Shown here one piece after another: positions 32,652 to 41,404 of a DNA stretch of 64,000 nt. The DNA comes from Mycolicibacterium sp. YH-1. Lineage in GTDB: Bacteria > Actinomycetota > Actinomycetes > Mycobacteriales > Mycobacteriaceae. Each line of letters starts with the position of its first letter. Position 1 is the first letter of the stretch. Both the position numbers and the translations under genes were made by a program. Location: positions 6,200,001-6,264,000 of the forward strand of contig NZ_CP092915.1 in the NCBI RefSeq assembly GCF_022557175.1. The letters run 5' to 3'. Below the pieces are notes generated by a model. The model had not been told where the DNA came from. It made no database searches and was given only the letters and a program-made list of their open reading frames with translations.

Positions 32652-34073
32652 ATGCAGGTAGCTGTTCGCCCACGTCTCGCCGTCGGAGCCTCACTGGTCG
32701 CTGCCAGCGCCCTCCTCATCTCGCCCATCTCACCGTCGGCGCCGGCCAGCATCCAGGTCCCGGCCATCAGCTCGGCCATGGTCGACCTCGCCGCATCGGC
32801 CAACCCCATCCAGCAGTGGGCGGACGTGATCGGAGGCGTCGTCACCAACGTGGTGGGGATCGGCTCTGCGGTTGTCGTTGATCCCGCCCCGATCCTGCGG
32901 GCGCTGCTCACCAACCAGATCGGCTACGCACAGACGGTGGTCAGCAGCTTCGGGGCCCTGGGCCAGAGCTTGGGCACCTGGGCCACCAGCATCGCGGTGC
33001 CGGAAATGCAGAAGATGGTCACCGCCCTCTCCCAGGGCGATGTCGTCGGCGCGGCCAACGCGGTCAACAACATCATCGGGCAGCTGGTGTTCGCGGCATT
33101 CCCGATCGCCGAAGTCCTGACGATTCCCCGCCAGATGGCGGACACCCTGGTCAGGGTGGTCGCGGCGAGCACCGATCTGTTCACGATGTTGCTTCCCCTG
33201 GCCGTTGGCGGTCTGGGCCCGGTCATGGGCAGCATCGAGGCGCTCGGCGACCAGGGCCAGGCCCTGGTGAACGCGATCCGAACAGGTGATCCGCTGGCAG
33301 CACTGGGCGCCATCATCAACACCCCCGGCGTGCTCGCCGGCGCAATCCTGAACGGGTACACGGCCGCGTACGAGACCGACGGCTACAAGACCTTCTACCC
33401 GGGCCTGCTCACCTGGGATCCCGCGGCGCCGCACAACAACGGCATCATCGCCTCCCTGTTGGTGACCATTCCCAAGCTCATCGCGAACGCGATCGCCGGA
33501 CCCGCGTCGATGGCCTTCAAGACCGCCGCGCCGACGGAGACCGCCGCCGATGGCATCGCCTCGATTCCGGACCTGACCACAACGACAGTCTCTCTGGAGA
33601 CACCTACCGACACAGTGGTCGAGACGCCGAAGACCGAGGTGGACCCGGGGTCCAACACGGTTGAGACGGAGCCTGTCACCACCGAGCCCGTTGTTGTGGC
33701 ACCTGTCGCCGTGGAGCCCGTCGTCGTCGAACCTGTCGTCGTCGAGCCGGTTGTCGAGAAGGTCACCGTGACCGAGGAGACCGACAACGTCGCAGTCACC
33801 AAGGAGGACAGCGCGGCCGTGGCCGCCGAGAAGGAGAAGCCGGCCGACACCCGCACCGACACCAAGGACGGCAACAAGGCCGAACCCGGCAAGGTCAACA
33901 CCGGTGTGTCCAACAACGGCTCCTCGACGACGACCGCGCCGTCCAAGACCGACACCGAGACCGTCGCCACGCCCGACAAGCCTGCTACGGGTACCGGCAC
34001 CGCCAACACCGGGTCCGGCTCGGCCAGCTCCGGCTCGGACAGCTCGGACTCCGGCGACTCAGGCAGCGAGTAA
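32652..34073 (+). CDS. Exported Pro/Thr/Val-rich paralog family protein
   Basis: 473 residues, ATG 32652 with AAGGA 5 bp upstream. N-terminal signal-like segment (MQVAVRPRLAVGASLVAASA) and hydrophobic helical domain to about residue 290 match the gene at 1731 in order and spacing (DPAPILRALLTNQ versus DPAPILRQIIANQ), then a Pro/Val/Thr/Glu tail with VEPVVVEPVVVEPV repeats and DTKDGNKAEPG, ending in Gly/Ser/Thr. The C-terminus is not of the same DNA-identical type as the two left-hand copies. Monocistronic: its own promoter region and terminator. Likely envelope or secreted; function unknown. Confidence 0.85.
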   Translation: MQVAVRPRLAVGASLVAASALLISPISPSAPASIQVPAISSAMVDLAASANPIQQWADVIGGVVTNVVGIGSAVVVDPAPILRALLTNQIGYAQTVVSSFGALGQSLGTWATSIAVPEMQKMVTALSQGDVVGAANAVNNIIGQLVFAAFPIAEVLTIPRQMADTLVRVVAASTDLFTMLLPLAVGGLGPVMGSIEALGDQGQALVNAIRTGDPLAALGAIINTPGVLAGAILNGYTAAYETDGYKTFYPGLLTWDPAAPHNNGIIASLLVTIPKLIANAIAGPASMAFKTAAPTETAADGIASIPDLTTTTVSLETPTDTVVETPKTEVDPGSNTVETEPVTTEPVVVAPVAVEPVVVEPVVVEPVVEKVTVTEETDNVAVTKEDSAAVAAEKEKPADTRTDTKDGNKAEPGKVNTGVSNNGSSTTTAPSKTDTETVATPDKPATGTGTANTGSGSASSGSDSSDSGDSGSE

Positions 34074-34110
34074 CCACCACCGGTGAGACCGGCGTGAGAA
34101 CGCCCTGATC

Positions 34111-34141
34111 AGTAGGCCCCCTCCAGCGGAGGGGGCCTACT
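34111..34141 (+). terminator. Intrinsic terminator after third paralog
   Basis: Perfect 13-bp stem (34111-34123 with 34129-34141), 5-nt loop. Its sequence is closely related to the second terminator at 34400-34436. Confidence 0.85.
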
Positions 34142-34503
34142 GCGTTCACGCGTGAGATGTCGTCATATAGCTGGAACAACCGATCTTGAAATACAAGCGG
34201 AACCAAAACCGTGCCATCTGGACTGGTCAAGGGTATCTTCGAGGATGGAAGTACTTGAGGCTGCAAAGGTTCAAGAATTGGCCGTTCGGTAAACGGCAAC
34301 ACGTTCCTACGCTGTCGATACCCTGCTCTTGGTTCACCCCCAGAAACCCAGTTCCGGACCCCGGCAGCACTTGGAACTGGGCGACTGTCCCCTCAAACCA
34401 GTAAGCCCCCTCCACCCCTAGCGGAGGGGGTTTACTGCTTCCCGAAGCAGCGCACCCCGCCTGGCCAGCTAATTGGGTGGACGGTAATGAGACCATTGAA
34501 CGC
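34142..34503 (+). ncRNA. Candidate small RNA or relic paralog locus between two terminators
   Basis: Between the terminator at 34141 and the aminotransferase there is an AT-richer stretch with no supported gene. It contains GTAAACGGCAACACGTTC (34289-34306), almost identical to the upstream element of the third paralog, then TACGCT (TANNNT) at 34308-34313, an inverted repeat CCCAGTTCC/GGAACTGGG (34347-34355 and 34373-34381), and a terminator at 34400-34436. Promoter-like element, structure and terminator in about 150 nt fit a small RNA of about 110-120 nt; a deletion remnant of a paralog is the alternative. A 72-codon frame at 34186-34404 has no ribosome binding site or plausible composition. 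Confidence 0.4.
34400..34436 (+). terminator. Second terminator upstream of aspC
   Basis: 14-bp stem (34400-34413 with 34423-34436, one G-U pair) and 9-nt loop, followed by a T-rich run. Shares AGTA-GCCCCCTCC and GGAGGGGG-TACT with the 34111 terminator. Confidence 0.8.
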
Positions 34504-35769
34504 GTGACCACCCATCAGCTTCCCTGGCATGGCACCGGGAATCAGCCACGACAGCGCACGTTCGCGCAGTCGTCCAAGCTGCAGGACGTCCTGTACGAGA
34601 TCCGCGGCCCCGTGCACGATCACGCCGCCAGGCTTGAGGCCGAGGGGCATCGCATCCTCAAGCTGAACATCGGCAACCCCGCGCCGTTCGGCTTCGAGGC
34701 GCCCGACGTGATCATGCGCGACATGATCCAGGCGCTGCCGTACGCGCAGGGATACTCCGACTCCAAGGGCATCCCCAGCGCCCGGCGTGCGGTGTTCACC
34801 CGCTACGAACTGGTCGACGGCTTTCCCCGCTTCGACATCGACGACGTGTACCTGGGCAACGGCGTCTCCGAGTTGATCACCATGACGCTGCAGGCGCTGC
34901 TGGACAACGGCGACCAGGTGCTGATCCCCGCGCCGGACTACCCGCTGTGGACCGCGTCGACCGCGCTGGCCGGCGGCACCCCCGTGCACTACCTGTGCGA
35001 TGAGACCCAGGGCTGGCAGCCCGATATCGCCGACCTCGAGTCGAAGATCACCGAGCGCACCAAGGCGCTCGTCGTGATCAACCCGAACAACCCCACCGGC
35101 GCGGTGTACAGCCGCGAAACCCTGCAGCAGATGGCCGATCTCGCGCGCAAGCACCAGCTGCTTCTGCTCGCCGACGAGATCTACGACAAGATCCTGTACG
35201 ACGACGCCGAGCACATCGCGATGGCATCCGTGGCGCCCGATCAGCTGTGTCTGACGTTCAACGGCCTGTCCAAGGCCTACCGGGTCGCCGGTTACCGCGC
35301 GGGCTGGCTGGTGATCACGGGCCCCAAGGAGCACGCCGCAAGCTTCATCGAGGGCATCAGCCTGCTGTCGAATATGCGCCTGTGCCCCAATGTGCCTGCG
35401 CAGCATGCCATTCAGGTGGCACTCGGTGGGCACCAGAGCATCGACGACCTCGTCCTGCCCGGCGGTCGACTGCTCGAACAGCGTGACGTCGCCTGGGCCA
35501 CGCTCAACGAGATCCCCGGGGTGTCCTGCGTGAAGCCCGAGGGTGCGCTGTACGCCTTCCCTCGGCTGGACCCTGAGGTTCACGACATCCGCGACGACGA
35601 GCAGCTGGTCCTCGACCTGCTGCTGCAGGAGAAGATCCTGGTCACCCAGGGCACCGGGTTCAACTGGCCCGCGCCCGATCACCTGCGCATCGTGACGCTG
35701 CCGTGGGCGCGCGATCTGGCCAACGCCATCGAGCGGCTCGGCAACTTCCTGGCGAGCTACCAACAGTAG
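34504..35769 (+). CDS. aspC: PLP-dependent alanine/aspartate aminotransferase (AspC-like)
   Basis: 421 residues from GTG 34504 (V-T-T-H-Q), chosen because the RQRTF-Q-S-KLQDVLYEIRGP block just inside is the conserved start of this family. Class I/II aminotransferase hallmarks: NIGNPAPFGF, YSDSKGIPSARRAV, NPNNPTGAVYS, ADEIYDKILYD, and FNGLSKAYRVAGYRAGW with the PLP Schiff-base lysine. Homologue and neighbour order match M. tuberculosis Rv0337c next to Rv0338c. Annotated there as aspartate or alanine aminotransferase; the substrate is not settled by sequence. Confidence 0.92.
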   Translation: MTTHQLPWHGTGNQPRQRTFAQSSKLQDVLYEIRGPVHDHAARLEAEGHRILKLNIGNPAPFGFEAPDVIMRDMIQALPYAQGYSDSKGIPSARRAVFTRYELVDGFPRFDIDDVYLGNGVSELITMTLQALLDNGDQVLIPAPDYPLWTASTALAGGTPVHYLCDETQGWQPDIADLESKITERTKALVVINPNNPTGAVYSRETLQQMADLARKHQLLLLADEIYDKILYDDAEHIAMASVAPDQLCLTFNGLSKAYRVAGYRAGWLVITGPKEHAASFIEGISLLSNMRLCPNVPAQHAIQVALGGHQSIDDLVLPGGRLLEQRDVAWATLNEIPGVSCVKPEGALYAFPRLDPEVHDIRDDEQLVLDLLLQEKILVTQGTGFNWPAPDHLRIVTLPWARDLANAIERLGNFLASYQQ

Positions 35770-35799
35770 CCCGCGCTCACGTGGGTACCGTGGGGCCCT

Positions 35800-37053
35800 G
35801 TGTCGCACTCGCATACCCACTCCATGAGTGGTCCCGCGCCGTTGGGGCCGTTGGCCGCCAGGATCGTCGTCGGCCTGCTGATCGCCATAGGCCTGAGTGT
35901 CGTCATCGGTGCGGTGGCGCTGTGGCCCAGCCAGGAGAAGGCCGACATCCCGCTGCCATTTCAGAACGCGACCGGCGGCGCGGTGACCACCGAGGCGGGT
36001 CACGTCCGCTCCAGCGGCGCCGCGGACTGCGGTAGCCCGTCGACGGGCGCGGTACTGACCGCCCCGCCCATCGCCGCCCCCGCGGGCGGAGGTGAGTGCG
36101 TTCAGTCGCTGGTCGCGATCGACTCCGGACCCAACGAGGGCGCCAACACCCTGCTCGAGTTCAGCGGCGGCCCAGGCCAGCCGCATCTCGCGGTCGGTGA
36201 CAACATCAGGATCAGCCGGCAGGTCGACCAGAACGGCTCCACCACTTATTCGTTCTACGACTTCGAGCGGACGTGGCCGCTGGTCGCGTTGGCCACCGTG
36301 TTCGCCGTCGTGGTCGTGGCGGTGGCGCGGTGGCGGGGGCTGCGGGCGATGATCGGCATCGTCGTCGCCTTCGCGGTGCTTGTGGTGTTCCTGCTACCCG
36401 CGCTACGCGATGGCGCCCCGGCGGTTCCCGTGTCACTCGTCGCGGCCGCGGTAATCCTCTACGCCGTCATCTATCTGGCGCACGGAGTGAGCCTGCGTAC
36501 CAGTGCGGCCCTGCTCGGGACCCTGGCCTCCCTGCTGCTGGCCGCCGTACTGTCGTGGGCGGCAATCGAATTAGCGCACCTGACGGGACTCTCGGAGGAT
36601 CAGAACAACGAGGTCGCCGCCTACATGGGCAACGTGTCGATCACCGGCCTGCTGCTGGCCGGGTTCATCATCGGCTCGCTCGGTGTGCTCAACGACGTGA
36701 CGGTGACGCAGGCCTCGACGGCCTTCGAGCTCGCCGAGCACGGGGCCTCGCGGACAGCGGTCTTCGTCGGGGCGATGCGGGTGGGACGCGACCACATCGC
36801 CAGCACCGTCTACACGCTGGTGCTCGCCTACGCCGGTAGCGCACTTCCGCTGCTGCTGCTGTTCAGCGTCGCCAACCGGTCGCTGGGCGACGTGCTGACC
36901 AGTGAGAGTGTGGCGATCGAGGTCGCCCGATCCGCGGTCGGTGGTATCGCACTGGCGTTGTCGGTGCCGTTGACGACGGGCATCGCCGCCGTGCTGGCCA
37001 CCCCTAGCGGCGGGCCAGCAGCTCCAGCAGATAGTCGCCATACCCCGACTTGA
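35800..37053 (+). CDS. YibE/F-family integral membrane protein
   Basis: 417 residues from GTG 35800 (S-H-S-H-T-H-S). An N-terminal His-rich segment, one membrane helix, an extracytoplasmic domain (about 55-150) with CGSPSTG and a Cys pair, then about seven helices in the YibE/F-like region ([20 protein letters not shown]). Distant YibE/F proteins are of unknown function. Its last 50 bp overlap the 3' end of the convergent rmlA gene (37004-37053). Follows aspC by 30 bp. Confidence 0.85.
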   Translation: MSHSHTHSMSGPAPLGPLAARIVVGLLIAIGLSVVIGAVALWPSQEKADIPLPFQNATGGAVTTEAGHVRSSGAADCGSPSTGAVLTAPPIAAPAGGGECVQSLVAIDSGPNEGANTLLEFSGGPGQPHLAVGDNIRISRQVDQNGSTTYSFYDFERTWPLVALATVFAVVVVAVARWRGLRAMIGIVVAFAVLVVFLLPALRDGAPAVPVSLVAAAVILYAVIYLAHGVSLRTSAALLGTLASLLLAAVLSWAAIELAHLTGLSEDQNNEVAAYMGNVSITGLLLAGFIIGSLGVLNDVTVTQASTAFELAEHGASRTAVFVGAMRVGRDHIASTVYTLVLAYAGSALPLLLLFSVANRSLGDVLTSESVAIEVARSAVGGIALALSVPLTTGIAAVLATPSGGPAAPADSRHTPT

Positions 37054-37870
37054 GCAGAGCGTGCGCGCGGACCTCGAGCTGTTCATCGGTGATGAAGCCC
37101 ATACGCCAGGCGACCTCCTCGGGCACACCGACTTTCAGGCCCTGGCGGCGTTCGATGGTACGGACGTAGTCGCTGGCGTCCAGCAGCGAGTCGAACGTCC
37201 CGGTGTCCAGCCAGGCGGTTCCGCGGGCCAGCACCTCGACCGAGAGTCGGCCCTGCTCGAGGTAGCGCTGGTTGATCTCGGTGATCTCGAATTCCCCACG
37301 CGCAGAGCGCTTCAGCGACTTGGCGATCTCGATGACGTCGTTATCGTAGAAGTACAGTCCGGGTATCGCGTAGTTCGACTTGGGGTTCGCGGGCTTCTCC
37401 TCCAGCGACAGTGCGGTGCCGTCGTCGCCGAACTCCACCACACCGTAGGCCGTGGGGTTGGCCACCCAGTAGGCGAATATCGCGCCGCCCTTGACATCGT
37501 GGAACCTGCCCAGGCTGGTGCCCAGCGTCGGCCCGTAGAAGACGTTGTCCCCCAACGCCAGTGCGACCGAGTCCGTTCCGATGTGGTCGGCGCCTATGAC
37601 GAACGCCTGCGCCAGACCGTCGGGTTGGCTCTGGGTGGCGTAGGTGATGTCAACGCCGAATTCGCTGCCGTCACCGAGCAACCGGTGAAACGCGGGCGCG
37701 TCGCCGGCGGTCGAGATCACCTGGATGTCGCGGATGCCCGCCATCATCAACGTCGACAGCGGGTAGTAGATCAACGGCTTGTCATACACCGGAAGCAACT
37801 GCTTGCTGACGCCCATGGTGATCGGGTACAGCCTCGTGCCCGATCCGCCCGCCAGGATGATTCCTCGCAT
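37004..37870 (-). CDS. rmlA: RmlA, glucose-1-phosphate thymidylyltransferase
   Basis: 288 residues, ATG 37870-37868. Nucleotidyltransferase signature GGSGTRLYP at residues 8-16, [16 protein letters not shown], and [13 protein letters not shown]. Produces dTDP-glucose, first step of the dTDP-rhamnose route needed for the arabinogalactan linker. Starts 9 bp after the stop of the MDMPI-fold gene, so it lies at the end of a compact four-gene minus-strand unit with udgA, P450 and that gene. Overlaps the YibE/F gene by 50 bp. Confidence 0.95.
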   Translation of the reverse strand: MRGIILAGGSGTRLYPITMGVSKQLLPVYDKPLIYYPLSTLMMAGIRDIQVISTAGDAPAFHRLLGDGSEFGVDITYATQSQPDGLAQAFVIGADHIGTDSVALALGDNVFYGPTLGTSLGRFHDVKGGAIFAYWVANPTAYGVVEFGDDGTALSLEEKPANPKSNYAIPGLYFYDNDVIEIAKSLKRSARGEFEITEINQRYLEQGRLSVEVLARGTAWLDTGTFDSLLDASDYVRTIERRQGLKVGVPEEVAWRMGFITDEQLEVRAHALLKSGYGDYLLELLARR

Positions 37871-37879
37871 CCGGTCAGC

Positions 37880-38629
37880 CTAGAACGGCGAGCGGGCCAG
37901 CCACCCGTCCCACACCGCCGCATCGCCGAACACCTCGAGCGAGGCATCCGCGGCGCTCCGCCGCCGCGTGATGCCCAGTAACAGGTCGACGGCCCTGCCG
38001 CGAACCGCCACCTCACCCTTGGCGTGGTCATGCGACCAGCTCAAGCCGTCCTCGTCGTTGACGATCGTCCACTCACCCGTCGGGCCCAAACCGTCGTCGG
38101 TGGCGTGCAGGTGCAGCGTGCGTCCCCGGTCCAGCGGCGGCGCGTGTCGGTCGGCACCGTTGATGATCAGCTCGATCCACTCGCTGACTGCGTCGGCGGC
38201 CTGCGCGGCGGGCAGCTCGAACTCTGATCCGAGTGCCAACGCGGCGTCGGCGCGGTGCACTGTCATCTCGTGCACGCGGCGCCGGATCCACCAGCCCGCG
38301 GGCTTTGACCCGTTGAACGTCCACACCCGCGCGTCAGCACCGACATGGTCGACGGCGTCGAGGACCTTCTGCGCGCCGGATTCCAGCCAGGCGATCGCGG
38401 CGTCGACGTCCTCGGGTGGCTTGCCGTCGCGCACCTCACGCGGGTCGAGCGGCTCCTGGCGTCGGTCGTCGATGATCTGTGCACACCAACGGTTGCCGCG
38501 GCCGACGTGTTTGAACAGTTGGTTCAGGGTCCAGCCGGGGCATGTCGACACCGGCGTCGTCGGGTCGGCATCGCGATAGAGATCGCCGAATGCCTTGGTC
38601 TCGGTGATGAGCGTTGCCCGGACGTCCAT
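37880..38629 (-). CDS. Maleylpyruvate-isomerase (MDMPI)-fold mycothiol-dependent-type protein
   Basis: 249 residues from ATG 38629-38627. N-terminal MDMPI_N domain (TLITETKAFGDLYRDADPTT, CPGWTLNQLFKHVGRGNRW; His in VHEMTVHRAD as metal ligand) and a C-terminal MDMPI_C/SCP2-like domain with CTLHLHATDD-type segment. ATG is 1 bp after the P450 stop, so translation is coupled. Catalytic chemistry is not known; family members can be mycothiol-dependent isomerases or transferases. Confidence 0.82.
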   Translation of the reverse strand: MDVRATLITETKAFGDLYRDADPTTPVSTCPGWTLNQLFKHVGRGNRWCAQIIDDRRQEPLDPREVRDGKPPEDVDAAIAWLESGAQKVLDAVDHVGADARVWTFNGSKPAGWWIRRRVHEMTVHRADAALALGSEFELPAAQAADAVSEWIELIINGADRHAPPLDRGRTLHLHATDDGLGPTGEWTIVNDEDGLSWSHDHAKGEVAVRGRAVDLLLGITRRRSAADASLEVFGDAAVWDGWLARSPF

Positions 38630-38630
38630 G

Positions 38631-39947
38631 CTAGGAACGTACCGCCGTCTGCGCCTGTCCAAGGTTGATCGGCAGGGAAGCCCATCCGCGCAGCACCCGG
38701 GTGTCACGCCGGCTTCCCGCACCCGCCAGAGCGGCGTCCGGGTAGCGCTCGAAGAATGTCCGCAAACCGACTTCGCCCTCCGCCCGTGCCAGTGCCGCGC
38801 CGAGGCAGAAGTGCCTACCCCCGGAGAACGACAGGTGCCTCCCCGCGTTCTCGCGGGTGATGTCGAAGCGGTGCGGGTCGGGAAACACCTCGGGATCGCG
38901 GTTGGCGCCGGCGAGATAGAGGATGACGGGTTCGCCCGCCCTGATCGTCTTGCCCGCCACCTCGGTGTCGACCTTGGCCATCCGTGCGCTCATCTGCACC
39001 GGCGACTCGAGCCGCAGAATCTCCTCGACGGCTCCGGGCCATAGATCGGGCTGCTCCAGCAGCAGCGTGAGTTGCTCGGGATGCTCCAGCAGAATCCGGA
39101 TCCCACTGCCCAGCAGGTTGACCGTCGTCTCGAATCCGGCGGCGAGTACCAGACCTGCCGTGGCGCGCAGTTCCTCGTCATTGAGGCGGGTCCCGCCCTC
39201 GCCCGCGTCGATGAGCTGGCTCATCAGGTCCTCACCCGGCGAGCCGCGCAGGTGACGGATGTGGTCGGCGAGCCAGACGTTGAAGCCGTCCAGTCCACGC
39301 TCGACCCGGCGGTACTGGTCCCAGCCCAGCCCGATGTCCAGGCTTGGTGCCGCCAACTCACCGAACTCGAGGATGCGCGGCCGGTCGTGGTCGGGCACGC
39401 CGATGATGTCACCGATCACGGTCACGGGAAGCTGCGAGCAGTAGCGCTCCACGATGTCGACGGTGCCGCCGGCGGTGTCCAGCCCGTCGATCAGCCCCTT
39501 CGCGGCCTCCTCGACCCGTTCCCGCAGGGCGGCAACGGCTCTGGTGGTGAAAACCGACGACACCGTCTTGCGGTAGCGGGTGTGCTCCGGGGGCTCGACG
39601 GACAGCAGCGACGGCGGCAGCAGCGGGTGCAGTCGCCCCTTGACCACCGTCTTCTGCTCAAGCCAGTACAGCGGCCTGGGCAGTGTCGTGCCTATCGCCA
39701 TGACGGCGAAGTCATCCGAACGCAGCAGTTGGTGGGCGATTGCGTGTTCGGTGGTCAGCCACGCCGCGCGGCCGCGGACCAGCCGTCCCCTGGCGCGGAG
39801 CTCATCGGCGAAACCGCCGGGGTCGGCGCGCACGGCGGGGTCAGCGATCAGCCGCCCCTGCGGGTCGCCCCGCTTGGCGCCGTACGACGCGAGTCGGCGG
39901 ATCACCCCGTGCAGGGCGAACCAGTGCAGGCGCTGCCTGACCGTCAT
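38631..39947 (-). CDS. Cytochrome P450
   Basis: 438 residues, ATG 39947. Heme-binding FSGGRHFCLGAAL with Cys381, the I-helix AAGFETTVN motif for oxygen activation, and the ExxR of the K helix (EEILRLESP). All catalytic signatures are intact. Lies 24 bp downstream of udgA and is coupled to the MDMPI-fold gene. Substrate unknown; a short-chain P450 of about this size with soluble bacterial ferredoxin partners elsewhere is expected. Confidence 0.92.
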   Translation of the reverse strand: MTVRQRLHWFALHGVIRRLASYGAKRGDPQGRLIADPAVRADPGGFADELRARGRLVRGRAAWLTTEHAIAHQLLRSDDFAVMAIGTTLPRPLYWLEQKTVVKGRLHPLLPPSLLSVEPPEHTRYRKTVSSVFTTRAVAALRERVEEAAKGLIDGLDTAGGTVDIVERYCSQLPVTVIGDIIGVPDHDRPRILEFGELAAPSLDIGLGWDQYRRVERGLDGFNVWLADHIRHLRGSPGEDLMSQLIDAGEGGTRLNDEELRATAGLVLAAGFETTVNLLGSGIRILLEHPEQLTLLLEQPDLWPGAVEEILRLESPVQMSARMAKVDTEVAGKTIRAGEPVILYLAGANRDPEVFPDPHRFDITRENAGRHLSFSGGRHFCLGAALARAEGEVGLRTFFERYPDAALAGAGSRRDTRVLRGWASLPINLGQAQTAVRS

Positions 39948-39955
39948 GACCCGAG

Positions 39956-39981
39956 CTTAACGCTCCAGAACTTAACGCTCC
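39956..39981. repeat. 15-bp tandem duplication at udgA/P450 junction
   Basis: CTTAACGCTCC occurs at 39956-39966 and again at 39971-39981, giving a 15-bp direct repeat with the P450 leader on one side and the last codons of udgA on the other. A small tandem duplication. Confidence 0.75.
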
Positions 39982-41303
39982 GGAATACGCCGCCCCAGCG
40001 CGTGCACCGTCCACCCCGCGTCCTGCCACATGTCGACGTCCAGGCAGTTTCGGCCGTCGACAACCACTTTCGCGTGCACAGTGGCCGCCAGTCGATGCGG
40101 ATCGAGGTCCACGAACTCCTGCCACTCGGTGAGTACCAGTACGGCGTCGGCGCGCTCGCACGCCTCATCGATCGAGGTCGCGTAGTTCAGTGTCGGAAAC
40201 AGGCGGCGCGAATTCTCCATCGCCTGGGGGTCGTAGACGTTGACGCCTGCCCCGTTGAGCTGCAGCAGCCCGGCTACATTCAGCGCAGGCGAGTCGCGCA
40301 CATCGTCGGACTCCGGCTTGAACGCCGCACCGAGCACGGCGATGTTGGCGCCCAGCAGCGACCCGCCACACGCCCTGGTGGCCAGTTCGACCATATGGGT
40401 GCGTCGGCGCATGTTGATGCTGTCGACCTCGCGCAGGAAGGTCAGGGCGTGGTTGGCGCCGAGTTCGCCGGCCCGGGCCATGAACGCCCGGATGTCCTTC
40501 GGTAGGCAGCCGCCGCCGAATCCCAGTCCAGCGTTGAGAAATCGACGTCCGATCCGTGGGTCGTGACCGAGTGCGTCGGCGAGCACGGTGACATCGGCGT
40601 CGACGGCCTCACAGACCTCCGATATCGCGTTGATGAACGAGATCTTGGTGGCCAGGAAGGCGTTCGCCGACACCTTCACCAGTTCCGCGGTCTGCAGGTC
40701 GGTGACCAGGAACGGCACGTCCTCGTCGAACAGCCGCGCGTACAGGTCGCGGATCGCGGCCTCAGCGCGCACCGAACCCCGCTGCACGCCGAGCACGATG
40801 CGGTCGGGATGCAGGGTGTCGTGCACCGCGAAGCCCTCGCGGAGAAACTCCGGGTTCCAGGCGATCTCGACGTCGACCCCCGCAGGGGCGAGGTCGCGGG
40901 CGCGCGTGGACAGTTCGGCGGCGGTGCCAACCGGCACGGTGGACTTTCCGACGATCACCGCGGGGCGGCGCAGCCGCGGCACCAGCGTGTCGATCACGGC
41001 GTGCACGTGCCGTAGGTCGGCGCCGTACTCCCCCTTCTTCTGGGGGGTGCCAACGCCAAGGAAGTGCACGTCGGCGAACTCGACAGCGGCGTCGTAGTCG
41101 GTGGTGAAGTGCAGGCGACCAGCTTCCAGGTTGTCCCGCAGCATCTTTCGCAGACCGGGCTCATAGAACGGAATGTCGCCGGCAGCCAGCTTGTCGATCT
41201 TGCCGGGGTCGATGTCCACACCGATGACCTCATGACCCAACTCGGCCATCCCGGCCGCGTGTGTCGCCCCGAGATAGCCCGTACCGAACACAGTGCATCG
41301 CAT
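39972..41303 (-). CDS. udgA: UDP-glucose 6-dehydrogenase
   Basis: 443 residues, ATG 41303. NAD-binding GTGYLG at residues 7-12, GVGTPQKKGEYGADL, the SKSTVPVGT-type segment (VGKSTVPVGTA), and the catalytic Cys in LGFGGGCLPKD. Oxidises UDP-glucose to UDP-glucuronate. Homologue of M. tuberculosis udgA (Rv0322), which neighbours dcd there as it does here. First gene of the udgA-P450-MDMPI-rmlA unit. Confidence 0.95.
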   Translation of the reverse strand: MRCTVFGTGYLGATHAAGMAELGHEVIGVDIDPGKIDKLAAGDIPFYEPGLRKMLRDNLEAGRLHFTTDYDAAVEFADVHFLGVGTPQKKGEYGADLRHVHAVIDTLVPRLRRPAVIVGKSTVPVGTAAELSTRARDLAPAGVDVEIAWNPEFLREGFAVHDTLHPDRIVLGVQRGSVRAEAAIRDLYARLFDEDVPFLVTDLQTAELVKVSANAFLATKISFINAISEVCEAVDADVTVLADALGHDPRIGRRFLNAGLGFGGGCLPKDIRAFMARAGELGANHALTFLREVDSINMRRRTHMVELATRACGGSLLGANIAVLGAAFKPESDDVRDSPALNVAGLLQLNGAGVNVYDPQAMENSRRLFPTLNYATSIDEACERADAVLVLTEWQEFVDLDPHRLAATVHAKVVVDGRNCLDVDMWQDAGWTVHALGRRIPER

Positions 41304-41404
41304 ATGCCCTGGATATGCCGTCGCGATGAGCTAGTTGCTACGCGACACCGAGCAGCAGACCAACGGTGGGTGACTAATCGTGGTCGCTCACCGCGACCAG
41401 CGCA

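Noticed and set aside
34186..34404. 72-codon frame between two terminators
   Set aside because: No ribosome binding site, no similarity or signal features; overlaps the promoter-like element and terminator.
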